Positions 1 through 7,648 of a stretch of 11,147 bases of DNA are shown here, piece by piece. This DNA is from Cephalothrix simula (lineage: Eukaryota > Nemertea > Palaeonemertea > Archinemertea > Cephalotrichidae), in contig JAXIUW010207620.1 in assembly GCA_035591015.1 (NCBI GenBank), positions 1 to 11,147 of the forward strand, read 5' to 3'. Each line of letters starts with the position of its first letter. Position 1 is the first letter of the stretch. Both the position numbers and the translations under genes were made by a program. Under the pieces are notes generated by a model. The model saw nothing but the letters and a program-made list of their open reading frames with translations, searched no databases and was not told where the DNA came from.

Positions 1-223
1 ATATTCCGACGGCTAATGTTGTGGCTTGGGTCGCGCTGCCTAGGGGCCGCCCAGGACCAAAAATAATTGTTTTGAAAGCAAATTATTTAGGGAGGGTTTA
101 GGAGTACTAGGGGATCATTCATTGGTATTTGAATTTTAAAAAAATCCATTAGTGGTTTGGCTCCGGTGTGAACGCGCTCTGTGTCCCCTGGCGACTGGTG
201 TCCTCTTCGTAGCATAACATATA

Positions 224-342
224 CAGATATATATGGTTTTTTCGTCGGACACTGGCAACGGGTTTTTATTGTCCTACCTTTCTATTTAAATGTACATGAC
301 GGACACTGAACGCCGGTTGACACGGCAAACCGTTACACCGGG
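224..342. repeat. Dispersed repeat, copy A
   Basis: This segment matches 2854-2983 in the same orientation. Shared words include CGGACACTGGCAAC, TCCTACCTTTC, TGTACATG, CGGACACTGAAC and GGCAAACC, in the same order and at nearly the same spacing. Copy B has a few small insertions. Similarity starts at CAGATA and stops near the ACACCGGG / ATACCAGG end; the outer flanks do not match. The word CGGACACTG occurs twice inside the unit, about 45 bp apart. I see no terminal inverted repeats or coding capacity. The type of element is unknown. Confidence 0.75.
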
Positions 343-580
343 TTGCCCCATAAAGGCCCAGGGTGGCACAACCATATTAAACATGGATCATGAGGGTCAA
401 GGGGTCTTGGCCCCTTTTTTGAGAAAACATGGGAGGGGTTACTCCTTATTGACCGCATCGCGTAGTGTGTATCCAATGTATTTGTTGAAGTACATGAGTT
501 CAATATTTGATCGATCTGTATTTTGTTATTTCCAGATAAAAAACAAAGCCGAGTCAAGCCCGATAGGAGGTAAGTTATCG

Positions 581-630
581 TCATCATCAGCATCATCATC
601 AGCATCATCATCAGCATCATCATCATCATC
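581..630. repeat. CAT trinucleotide microsatellite with AGC interruptions
   Basis: A run of CAT/ATC triplets is interrupted regularly by AGC, giving three exact 12 bp units AGCATCATCATC (589-600, 601-612, 613-624) and then pure ATC. An open frame from 290 reads through it as a serine/alanine tail. That frame crosses dispersed repeat A and has no recognisable domain, so I treat it as chance. Confidence 0.95.
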
Positions 631-1185
631 TACCATCTTTTAGTTTTCTTGATTTATTCATTGAGTAATCTAATTCATCTGTAGGACTCGCTTGAGCCTT
701 TATGATAGGGGCCGGCCAAAAACATTCCGTACTAGGTTTTCTTGAAAAATATCATTTTTTCGATTTGATTTTGTCCCCTATTTTTGTCGAGTTCTTTAAA
801 TAACTAATTTTGTCTTTTTGTGCTCTTTTTTCAAGCTCATCGAGGCATTTCAGGATCTTTTTAGCAGTATACCTGATATTATAATTCCATAAAAAGCGTT
901 TTTAAAAACACGTACCCCCTAAGGCATTTCCATTAGACATTCTGAGAGTCAGTAGCAGTGTATTTTTAATCTTCAATCGTATATGGTTATTTTTTGTGAA
1001 TGAAGAATTGTGTAAGAATTTCTGATTATAAAATGTTATTTACCTAGAAATTTGAAACAATCTTTAGACAAGTAGATTTTTAAAATGAGAGGGGTTTTTC
1101 CAGGTAGAGGTAAGCGGGTGCTACCTACGGATGTCACTTTTAGGCCGGCCTTGTCCTTAGTTTTATGATTAATAGATCATTCACC
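631..1185. other. Non-coding, AT-rich spacer
   Basis: I see no gene here. The stretch is T-rich with stop codons in all frames. Two GGCCGGCC octamers (710-717 and 1143-1150) stand out as GC-rich islands, but their flanks do not clearly match. A short TTAGGGGGT-like word (minus strand, about 911-920) resembles part of the SINE at 1186-1350 and could be a decayed fragment. Confidence 0.5.
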
Positions 1186-1350
1186 ACAAACTCGAAGAAA
1201 AAGATTGTGTGGACGGCACCCCCTAAGTCCTTTGGTATCCAGTTAAGGGACACTGGGGACACTTGTGTCAGTGCCGAGGGTCGAACCCATAACTTCCGAT
1301 TATGAGCCAAGTCTCTTTAAACCTGAACGAGAAACTGAGCTATAGTGAAA
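1186..1350 (-). mobile_element. tRNA-derived SINE (tRNA-Met-like head)
   Basis: On the minus strand the sequence opens with TATAGCTCAGTTTC, a Pol III A box (TAGCTCAG at 1335-1342), and has a B box GGGTTCGACCC at 1278-1288. Between them lies GGCTCATAATCGG, resembling the anticodon region of a CAT (Met) tRNA. The A-to-B distance is about 54 nt, some 9 nt longer than in a normal tRNA. The anticodon and T stems pair poorly, so this is not a working tRNA gene. About 90 nt of unrelated tail follows, ending near TTCTTCGAGTTTGTGGTG. Pol III transcription from the internal promoter, and mobilisation by a partner LINE, are known for such elements; the LINE partner cannot be told here. The 3' boundary is approximate and I found no clear target duplication. 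Confidence 0.6.
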
Positions 1351-2152
1351 GAGAAAAGTATTAGATACTGCACAGTTTCCTGAACGATATTGAACTTATT
1401 GGTTAGTCCTTAGTCACTCAATATTGATTAAGAGATCTTTAAAAAGGTACTCGTTAATGGAACGGGTGGATTTAGAATAAAGGTCACATTTCATAAGAAA
1501 AATTGAAAACAATTATCTAAAAATAATATTTAAATATCTTGTGCCTACATTTGGAAAAAGTATGACAAAACAAATTATTTTAAAACAAAAAATCAATCAT
1601 GTAGTCAGGTAGGAGGCAAAAATTATTGGTCGTCTAGGTCTAAGCCTACAGGAATCGGAGTGCTAAATTTCTTTTGCGGGGTCAAGGTGGAGTACCAGTA
1701 ACGAAGTTTTGATTAAACGATTGAACTACGTATCTAGGCAACACCTCAACTTCTGATTCTTTTGCCTTTAAAGGGTTTCAGATTGATTTGTGACATTTTA
1801 TTAATAGACTTCTGTTTAAAAATAACTGAATTACCAATGATTATGAACGATTATGCCTTTATTATGAGAAATCTATAAAACTGTAAAAAGTCAAAGTTTG
1901 CTGCCATGTTTCCACACGTCTAGACTTCAAAAATACTCACTTAGACAGTTGATGTTGATTTTGGGTAATAACTCTCGAAGTTATGAGGGGGCAACTCATA
2001 AAGGTTTAACTGCAAGATTTAGTGCAATTTTTTGCCATATTTGGGGTCTTGTTTACCCAAAAATAGTTTTTCATGATAAACCAACTGTGCATGGACACGA
2101 AATCGACATTGCAAAGAAGTACCAATCTGTTTAATATCATGATATTTGGTCA
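1351..2152. other. Non-coding, AT-rich spacer
   Basis: I see no supportable gene. A 78-codon open frame at 1898-2134 has no recognisable motif and no flanking splice or start context. Two back-to-back palindromes, ATATCATGATAT (2136-2147) and TTGGTCACCAA, lie just left of the MITE that starts at 2161. About 20 bp around 2151-2173 resembles the tail of the SINE at 1186-1350 (ACTCGA followed by an A-rich run). Confidence 0.45.
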
Positions 2153-2160
2153 CCAAAACT

Positions 2161-2487
2161 CGAGGAAAAAATCACTCCCCTGGTGTATAGTAATAAAGTA
2201 TTAAATTTGTAATAAAGTAATAAATTAATAAAGTTGTAATAAAGTAATAAATTTGTGATAAAGTAATAAATTTGTAATAAAATAATAAATTTGTAATGAA
2301 TTAATAAATTTTTAATAAAGTAATAAAGTTGTAATAAAGTAATAAATTTGTAATAAAGTAATAAATTTGTAATAAAGTAATAAATTTGTAATAAAGTAAT
2401 AAATTTGTGATAAAAGTATTAATTTTGTAATAAAATAATAATTATTACTAGGCTGTGCAGTAATAATCCGAAGTGATGTTCCCCTCG
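2161..2487 (+). mobile_element. MITE with internal minisatellite, copy 1
   Basis: A 327 bp element is bounded by 16 bp imperfect terminal inverted repeats: CGAGGAAAAAATCACT (2161-2176) and the complement of AGTGATGTTCCCCTCG (2472-2487), 13 of 16 matching. Directly outside are CCAAAACT (2153-2160) and CCAAAAGT (2488-2495), a target-site duplication with 7 of 8 matching. The interior is mostly a 19 bp tandem array, followed by a unique segment GGCTGTGCAGTAATAATC. There is no transposase, so it is non-autonomous. An 8 bp duplication fits hAT or P-type elements among others; the family is not settled. An inverted, shorter relative is at 8914-9093. Confidence 0.75.
2191..2445. repeat. 19 bp AT-rich minisatellite array
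   Basis: About 13 tandem units of TAATAAATTTGTAATAAAG or close variants; some units lack 1-2 bases or carry TGATAA or TAATGAA variants. The middle units (about 2325-2405) are nearly identical, while both edges are more diverged, the usual sign of expansion from the centre. The array lies wholly inside the MITE at 2161-2487. A minus-strand open frame over it is a by-product of the repeat. Confidence 0.95.
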
Positions 2488-2495
2488 CCAAAAGT

Positions 2496-2853
2496 AAAAA
2501 CAAATTATTGCAAAAAGTGTAAAGTATTGCATGAAGGCCATCATTAATAGCATATTACATGTATGTAGCTGTAATATAAGTGGTCATAAGTGACTTGCTT
2601 GATGCCAACACTCGTTGTGGCACTCATTTGTGTGTTGGTCAAATATTTTCATTTACCCTAGATTTTTGGGTCACCACTCCCCACCAGGTGGAGCGAAAAA
2701 TTTATGCCCCCTATGGTGTGTAACTTTTCATGCCCTTTCCAAAATTGTGTAAGGTTAAGGACTTCCGATGCCCCTTTTAGGAGATCTCGACGGGGTGCGT
2801 GAATTTTTACATTTCACGGTGCCTCGTCCAATTTTTCCATCCATTTGTGTATG
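2496..2853. other. Non-coding spacer with small hairpins
   Basis: I see no gene. CCAACAC (2605-2611) and GTGTTGG (2632-2638) form a 7 bp stem. ACTCCCCACCAGGTGGAGC near 2672-2692 is a small palindrome-like patch. The end of the stretch (CCTCGTCCAATTTTTCCATC, about 2822-2841) shares words with the repeats at 5372-5434 and 5773-5840. Confidence 0.4.
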
Positions 2854-2983
2854 CAGATAATATGGCTTTTTTGGTCGGACACTGGCAACCGGCTTTTTTA
2901 TCTTTATTATCCTACCTTTCCTATTTATGTACATGCCGGACACTGAACACCGGGTTACACGTACGGCAAACCATTATACCAGG
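2854..2983. repeat. Dispersed repeat, copy B
   Basis: This is the same-orientation partner of 224-342. It carries the CGGACACTGGCAAC, TCCTACCTTTC, TGTACATG, CGGACACTGAAC and GGCAAACC blocks, and is slightly longer through short insertions such as the extra TTTAT run near 2899-2906. Overlapping short open frames on both strands have no family features. Confidence 0.75.
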
Positions 2984-3167
2984 TATACTGATACCCAAAT
3001 AATTATTAATGTTTTAAAACCATTTGGATGTCAGATCCCCAATATTTCCTGGGTATCTCTTACCCAAATGATCCCAAATGGCCAGTTACTAAAATTGCCA
3101 AAACCCTTTTCAGCATTGCAGGTGTGGCAGTTACCCAAGGTATTCAGGAGTCAGACACCAAAACAAA

Positions 3168-3206
3168 ACCCAAATTTTTAAGTAACTGTTACCAAAAAAA
3201 TTGGGT
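3168..3206. repeat. 39 bp near-perfect hairpin
   Basis: Two 19 bp arms (3168-3186 and 3188-3206) pair at 16 of 19 positions around a single-base loop. The outer stem is ACCCAA/TTGGGT and the inner stem is GTAAC/GTTAC. The preceding 200 bp repeats the word ACCCAA several times (near 2993, 3062, 3132, 3168), so the hairpin may be the end of a decayed repeat. It is not a good intrinsic terminator in this setting. Confidence 0.7.
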
Positions 3207-3610
3207 GAAAAATAGGAATTTCATAACATCAGCAATGACCATGAGGATATTAGGTGGATTAATTTACATGCATTTCAATGCTCCACTATAATAGTTCAGC
3301 ATCAAAAAATATATATTTCAACTCTTAATGCGGCCCATTATCAGAGACCATCCCTTTAATGAACTAGAAGAAAAGGACATCATGTTTTGGCGATGGTTCG
3401 TCCCTGAACATGAAAATCACCGGCGAGACAGTGTAATATTTTACACCTTTAAAAAATTGATCAAATTTGGTAAATTTCTCTGTCTGGTTTAGCGCCGACG
3501 CAGTCCGATAGCAATGCGACCAGAAAATGTCGTTTATTTAACGATTTCTCACCTTTCTTACCGTTTATCACCATTTAATGTCCAACAATTATAATCTCAT
3601 ATGGTATCTG
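3207..3610. other. Spacer upstream of the putative gene
   Basis: I see no supportable gene. Composition becomes less AT-rich from about 3330 to 3540. A 54-codon ATG-to-stop frame at 3328-3492 falls here, but has a poor start context and no recognisable motif. Confidence 0.35.
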
Positions 3611-3700
3611 TCATCCGCCATGTTTTTTTCTAGCCACGTGATATCTTCTAACTCATCTATTGGTGCGATGAAATGTCATCGACCGTGTTTATTGGCTGTA
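3611..3700 (+). promoter_or_regulatory. Possible TATA-less promoter with YY1-like and E-box motifs
   Basis: CCGCCATGTT (3615-3624) matches the YY1 consensus, CACGTG (3635-3640) is a canonical E-box, and inverted CCAAT boxes (ATTGG) lie at 3659-3663 and 3691-3695. All are within 90 bp and about 230-320 bp upstream of the ATG at 3932, with no TATA box. The motifs are directly visible; promoter function is inferred. Confidence 0.3.
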
Positions 3701-3931
3701 GTATTTTGCTGATAGTAAACTTTCATTGATATTTCCGTAGTACTAGTGTTGAATGAAAATACATATCGTAGCGTGGGAGGCCGCCCTCGTGTTTTTAAGT
3801 CAACTTAGACAAATTTGTTGGTCCTATAGCCTTTTTCAGGTCTATGCCAGGATTTCTCTCTATACTCCTACTCTTTGTGACTCAGAAAAACAGTCCTATG
3901 TCTTTGGATAAGTTCCTAAGTAACTAGTCAG

Positions 3932-4139
3932 ATGCCAGTCAGCTTAGCAAAGGTAAACTTGGCATTACCATCTGAAGTTGGACTATATTCTGCAACTCTG
4001 GCTTGCCCAGCATACCTGGATAATTATTTGGAGGCCGGTCTCCAGAACTGGTCCAATTGTTTAGACATTCTGGATAATCAGGAGGAATACTTTGAACCCC
4101 ATCTTGGGAGTGATGCTACCTCTCTTCAAGGAGGACCAT
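3932..4139 (+). CDS. Putative first coding exon of an unidentified protein
   Basis: From the ATG at 3932 the frame stays open for 69 codons and reaches CCAT|GTAAGT, a consensus 5' splice site with the intron starting at 4140. The frame would stop at 4157-4159 if unspliced. An in-frame TAA at 3917-3919 lies just upstream, so the exon is either a first coding exon with 5' UTR or starts at an acceptor such as the AG ending at 3931. The ATG has C at -3, a weak start context. Codon choice is mixed and GC content is clearly above the surroundings. The peptide has acidic, Asn/Gln-rich character in its second half (LDILDNQEEYFEPHLGSD) and no signal peptide, membrane segment or domain I can name. I cannot identify the family, and no downstream exon is evident in this window. 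It could also be a chance open frame. Confidence 0.4.
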
Positions 4140-5025
4140 GTAAGTTCATTTGTCGTTAGAGTTTCTTAGAATCTTTAATTTTAGCACAAACTTTTAAAAT
4201 TTTTCATAAGTGTTTTTTTATAATTCTTTAAAGTACTCACTAGTAATTCTTTTACAAAAAAGGATTCGCTTTACCTGTTTACTGAGCACAGCTGTTTACA
4301 ATAGAAGCCAATACAAACAGAGAAAGTCTTGTCTATATGTAATGCAGCACTTTCTGTTCTCAGTAATACTTCGTACTAAAAAAGAGGTTCAGTGGACTAT
4401 ACCACGATTCGAACCGTTTTTATGGATATCAAAATTTTCAAGTTTGTACCATGATGAGGTTAATTAAGTAGGCCTAGATCCAGTGGTAGATCAGTGTTTG
4501 AACCCGATTAAATGTTTAAAATTTGTCATTTTGTAAATATAAGTTGTAGGGTCTTGTCGCTTCCTAGAAGTTTTCATAGTTTCCAAGGCAGGTGAATAGT
4601 ATGAGGGATACCGTATCAACCTGATGAGTACTCTTTTCAAGGTAGCATTATCGTTGTTATGGAAACCGAACCCAGGGCTTGAACTAAATCCCAATCTGAA
4701 TCCCTTTGTATTTGATGTTATTCAATATCTTTTATTCTAAATGATAGTCAGGAAAATTAATGTAGGTTCATGCATCTTAATTAGAACTTTGTGCATGAAA
4801 ATCGGCTAAGAATAGTTATTTGCATCACTTTGATACGTCATATAGAAGCAATATTGGGTTCCTGCATGTGTTTGCGTTCAATGTAAGCTCCATGACATTT
4901 CAATTGAATGCCACTCCGAAGATCATCATATCATGGATTTTTGACCTAATAACAGGTGTTTTTACTTTGACAAAAAGCAATAATTGGCAAAACAATGCAT
5001 TAGTTTGTTTCTTATTGTTAAATCA
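4140..5025. other. Possible intron or non-coding spacer
   Basis: If the exon at 3932-4139 is real, this is the start of its intron, opening with GTAAGTTC. I see no convincing second exon; open frames at 4210-4467 and 4820-5155 lack family features. TTCATGCA (4767-4774) and TGCATGAA (4792-4799) form an 8 bp stem. A B-box-like GGTTCGAATC on the minus strand (about 4402-4411) has no good A box partner. Confidence 0.4.
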
Positions 5026-5214
5026 GGGGGGTATCATGGAAAAAATTGACATACACATATCGGGGTGTGGGTTGGTTGGTTTTTTGGACAAATTACGATT
5101 TTTCCTCTCAAAGGCGTTTTTCGTTCATTCTTATCATTATATTTCACATTGCTAATGATTTGTGGATGTATTACCCCTTTTGAAGTGTCTAAGATTATAT
5201 GATTATATGGATGA

Positions 5215-5300
5215 CTTTGAAAAAATTTCGGTTGGAAAAAATTGAAAATTTTTTGGGAAAAAATTGAAAGTGGTCCAAAAATTAGGAAAAAAGTGAAATT
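5215..5300. repeat. Low-complexity GGAAAAAATTGA patch
   Basis: Variants of GGAAAAAATTGA occur near 5234, 5258 and 5284, between the two inverted copies that carry the same word at 5038 and (inverted) 5410. The patch is A- and G-rich on the plus strand and leads into a G/C-rich stretch ending near 5380. It has no coding features. Confidence 0.6.
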
Positions 5301-5371
5301 TTGGGGGTGGCGGTTCCCCAAATTTTGGTGCAATCGATATTTTCCAGGGGGTGGGTGTTAGGGTTGGCTGT

Positions 5372-5434
5372 CCCCAACCGGATTTTCACTTTCATACCAT
5401 CCGTGTATGTCAATTTTTTCCATCACCCCCTCTC
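5372..5434 (-). repeat. Dispersed repeat, member 2
   Basis: CCCCAACCGGATTTTCACTT, then ACCATCCGTGTATGTC and AATTTTTTCCAT, matches 5786-5840 with a 4 bp insertion and a few substitutions. The right half is the inverted partner of 5026-5056. Confidence 0.8.
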
Positions 5435-5484
5435 AAAATATCTAATTGCTCTATTTTTCAATAAGGGTTTAACAGGTTTTCAAG

Positions 5485-5524
5485 AATAGGAGTAGTAAAG
5501 GCGGCCGCCTTTACTACTAATAGG
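5485..5524. repeat. 28 bp perfect palindrome flanked by 6 bp direct repeats
   Basis: Positions 5491-5518 read identically on both strands: arm AGTAGTAAAGGCGG followed directly by its complement, with no loop and a NotI-like GCGGCCGC centre. AATAGG lies immediately on both sides (5485-5490 and 5519-5524) as a direct repeat. This resembles a target-site duplication around two fused transposon ends. It is unusually GC-rich at the centre for this AT-rich region. Confidence 0.9.
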
Positions 5525-5772
5525 TCCATGGACTAGGTGGTATTTGACATGGTCCCCACATTCGGTGAAGTGCTGGGTTATATATGATTTTCCAATGTAT
5601 CAAAAATATACCCTAGGTGTTACCCAAACATTTTTGGTAATTTTTTCATTGATTGATGTTAAGTCTCCATTGATATTATCAAAAAATCGTTGGTTAATGT
5701 TCATTGATCATGAAAAAGTGACCAATGAGTCTAATCAAGGTCTTTGTGATCTTGATGGTCTGATATGGATGC
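5525..5772. other. Non-coding spacer
   Basis: I see no supportable gene. A 105-codon open frame (5544-5861) runs into the dispersed repeat at 5773-5840 and has no recognisable motif. A TTACCCAAA/TTTTTGGTAA hairpin lies near 5620-5641. Confidence 0.4.
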
Positions 5773-5840
5773 TTTTATTGTCCTACCCCAACCGGATTTT
5801 CACTTACCATCCGTGTAGGTCAATTTTTTCCATGACCCTC
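5773..5840 (-). repeat. Dispersed repeat, member 3
   Basis: This is the same-orientation copy of 5372-5434, extended on its left by TTTTATTGTCCTACC (5773-5787). That 15-mer is also found exactly in dispersed repeat A (264-278) and with one change in copy B. It therefore links the two repeat families. Confidence 0.8.
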
Positions 5841-6868
5841 CCTCGTCCCACCAGTATATAATGAGATGCTTCTGTTCACACCTATAACCATGATAGCCAT
5901 GGAGTTTTCTGATTTCGAGACCATTATCTTTATTTTTGTCACTTTGAGTTTGTGTGTCTCTTTATTTTGATATATAATCTTATAATTATACACAATTTTG
6001 TAATAAAACTTATATCTGTGATTTTTCCCTTGGCGAATACTACCATGGTTTTTCGTGAGAATGGTTAAGACAAAAAATATAAATTAAAGGACGTCGAAAT
6101 ATTGAGTTCATTTCGAGGTTAACAGGTCAACTCAATCTATTTTTCTTACCTGACATGTTGTTTTTCTGATATAATCTTCGCGGTAATAATACCGGTAAAA
6201 CCTTTTCCTATATTTAGTATTTTGTTAAATATTGATTGTTTGTTGACAAACAAGGAATGGAATTGATTTTTTGCGTGTCAAACTAACTTTACCATGTAAG
6301 GTTTTGAGTTAAATTGACTTCGTACTCACTCAAAATGGCAACTCGTCATTTTTGCCATTTTCCTTTTTTGGAAAATTTTGTTTTTAAGGATTATAAACTG
6401 CATTGCTAAATTTTGTAGATAATTTTAGCTTTTAAACCTTACTTTGCCCTTTCGGTATCAAATATTCGAAAATGCCATGAGAGTATTTCTTTTTTTGATG
6501 AATTAAATTTTGTCTTGATGAAGATGAAATACTCAATTTGTGTGCGATCGTACGGTTCGCCTACATTTTTGCCACGCCTTTTTGGTACTCTATAGTAAAT
6601 TTATTTATAGATTTAGTAGGCAACCTAATTTTTATTGATTAAGCTTTTAGCCCACATAATTTATATTTTTTGGTAATTTTAAAGTATAATATTTCGGCAT
6701 AATTTTTTATAAAGGGCAAAATATGTTTATTTTTTTGAGAATTACTCCAATAATGCCACAAATGTGTTATCTAGAGACAAAAATTCTTTAGAGGTATTTA
6801 GAAGGCAATGACGAAAAGAGTTTCTTGATTATGCTAGGATTTATTTAACCGGAACCAATATGGCGGTA
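5841..6868. other. Non-coding AT-rich spacer with several short hairpins
   Basis: I see no gene. Exact short stems occur at 6101-6108/6129-6136 (ATTGAGTT/AACTCAAT), 6236-6243/6246-6253 (TTGTTTGT/ACAAACAA), 6303-6310/6328-6335 (TTTTGAGT/ACTCAAAA) and 6332-6341/6352-6361 (AAAATGGCAA/TTGCCATTTT). Outside these I see only AT-rich sequence. A YY1-like CCGCCATATTGG lies on the minus strand at 6854-6865. Confidence 0.45.
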
Positions 6869-6875
6869 ATTGTTT

Positions 6876-7075
6876 GGACTGGAAACTCGCCCTAATTTCC
6901 GCTTTTGGAATGAGAAATAAGGACGGTGTAAGGTTGCCACAGTCTAAACGATATGATGACGATATGGAAAAAAGACCAGGTTTCCAGTCTACCATGGACA
7001 TTCTTAGACTGGGGCAACCTTATACCTGTCCTGATTTATCAATCAGGTAGCGGTAAGTACGCGGGTTTCCAGTCC
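6876..7075. mobile_element. 200 bp fold-back MITE with 7 bp target-site duplication
   Basis: Two 72 bp arms (6876-6947 and 7004-7075) are imperfect inverted repeats. The outer ends pair as GGACTGGAAAC/GTTTCCAGTCC and the inner ends as AAGGTTGCCACAGTCTAA against GGTTGCCCCAGTCTAA. Overall roughly three quarters of positions match when small gaps are allowed. ATTGTTT lies directly outside both ends (6869-6875 and 7076-7082), an exact 7 bp direct repeat. The 56 bp loop (6948-7003) contains another GGTTTCCAGTCTA copy of the terminal motif. There is no transposase; the 62-codon frame across it is incidental. The superfamily is unassigned. Confidence 0.85.
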
Positions 7076-7082
7076 ATTGTTT

Positions 7083-7642
7083 TTAACCTTCTAATAATAA
7101 AGATATTATTATTTTTATTACTAGCAAATGCCAAAAGATAATTTCCTTAACACCTTTAGGCTATTAATCGAAGACCTTCATTTTAACCCAAGAAGATATC
7201 TTCTGTTTATACTTTAAGACGTGTCGAATGTCGTCAATATTTTTTAAAATGTCACTTAGGACAGTGGTAAACACTATTAGTTTTCCATAGATTTATACGT
7301 TTTTTGCTAATTTAATTAGGACGTCACTGAAGTTTCCACACAGCTGTTTAAGAACAAGTTTCCACAAAATATACTTTGAAATATTATACTTTTTTGAAAA
7401 GATCCGTAAAACGATCGCAGATAAAAATCGAACCATTTACGAATCAGCCAAAATCCATGGGAAAATTCCTGGTTTTCGGCACCTTGTTCTCGCCTCTTCA
7501 AGCCCCTCCTCCTGTATCCGTGGCACCGAAATCTTTAAAGCAGGCTTCGTCTTCTTAGAAGGGCCGATTCCCTAAAGCTTAGTCGCTAAAGAAATAAACG
7601 GTAGTAGAAATTTTGCACCCAGTACAGCAGATTCCGGTACTG
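7083..7642. other. Non-coding spacer
   Basis: I see no supportable gene. Overlapping open frames of about 60 codons on both strands (7316-7501, 7376-7558) have no family features. AGAAGATATCTTCT (7191-7204) is a 14 bp palindrome, a length expected about once by chance in 11 kb. AGAAGGGCCGATTCCC near 7557-7572 resembles the interior motif of the neighbouring element but lies outside it. Confidence 0.4.
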
Positions 7643-7648
7643 ATTTCC

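Larger units (their letters stand above)
5026..5434. repeat. Inverted pair of a GGAAAAAATTGACATACAC repeat
   Basis: ATGGAAAAAATTGACATACAC-type sequence preceded by a run of G (5026-5056) recurs as its complement at about 5402-5434, with roughly 21 consecutive bases identical. The two are about 350 bp apart. They may be the ends of a decayed fold-back element, or two chance-facing copies of a dispersed repeat. I found no clear target-site duplication outside them. Confidence 0.6.

Noticed and set aside
333-629. Minus-strand 98-codon frame with a Met/Leu-rich start
   Set aside because: The Met-rich start is the microsatellite in another frame.
290-643. 117-codon open frame ending in a serine/alanine tail
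   Set aside because: It crosses dispersed repeat A, and its tail is the CAT/AGC microsatellite read as codons. There is no domain and no splice context.
1898-2134. 78-codon open frame left of the MITE
   Set aside because: No recognisable motif, no start or splice signals, and AT-rich codons like the spacer around it.
2312-2503. Minus-strand frame with a repeated Tyr/Leu/Ile pattern
   Set aside because: It is the 19 bp minisatellite translated.
2927-3291. Overlapping 84- and 87-codon frames
   Set aside because: They cover dispersed repeat B and the ACCCAA-rich hairpin region in two competing frames, and neither has a family motif.
3328-3492. 54-codon ATG-to-stop frame with a charged, aromatic-rich peptide
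   Set aside because: Composition is mildly coding-like, but the start context is poor (T at -3) and there is no splice site or known motif. It is not supportable alone.
4402-4411. Minus-strand B-box-like GGTTCGAATC, a possible tRNA or SINE
   Set aside because: The T-stem does not pair and no convincing A box lies at the right distance.
7191-7204. 14 bp perfect palindrome AGAAGATATCTTCT
   Set aside because: One perfect palindrome of this length is expected by chance in about 11 kb.
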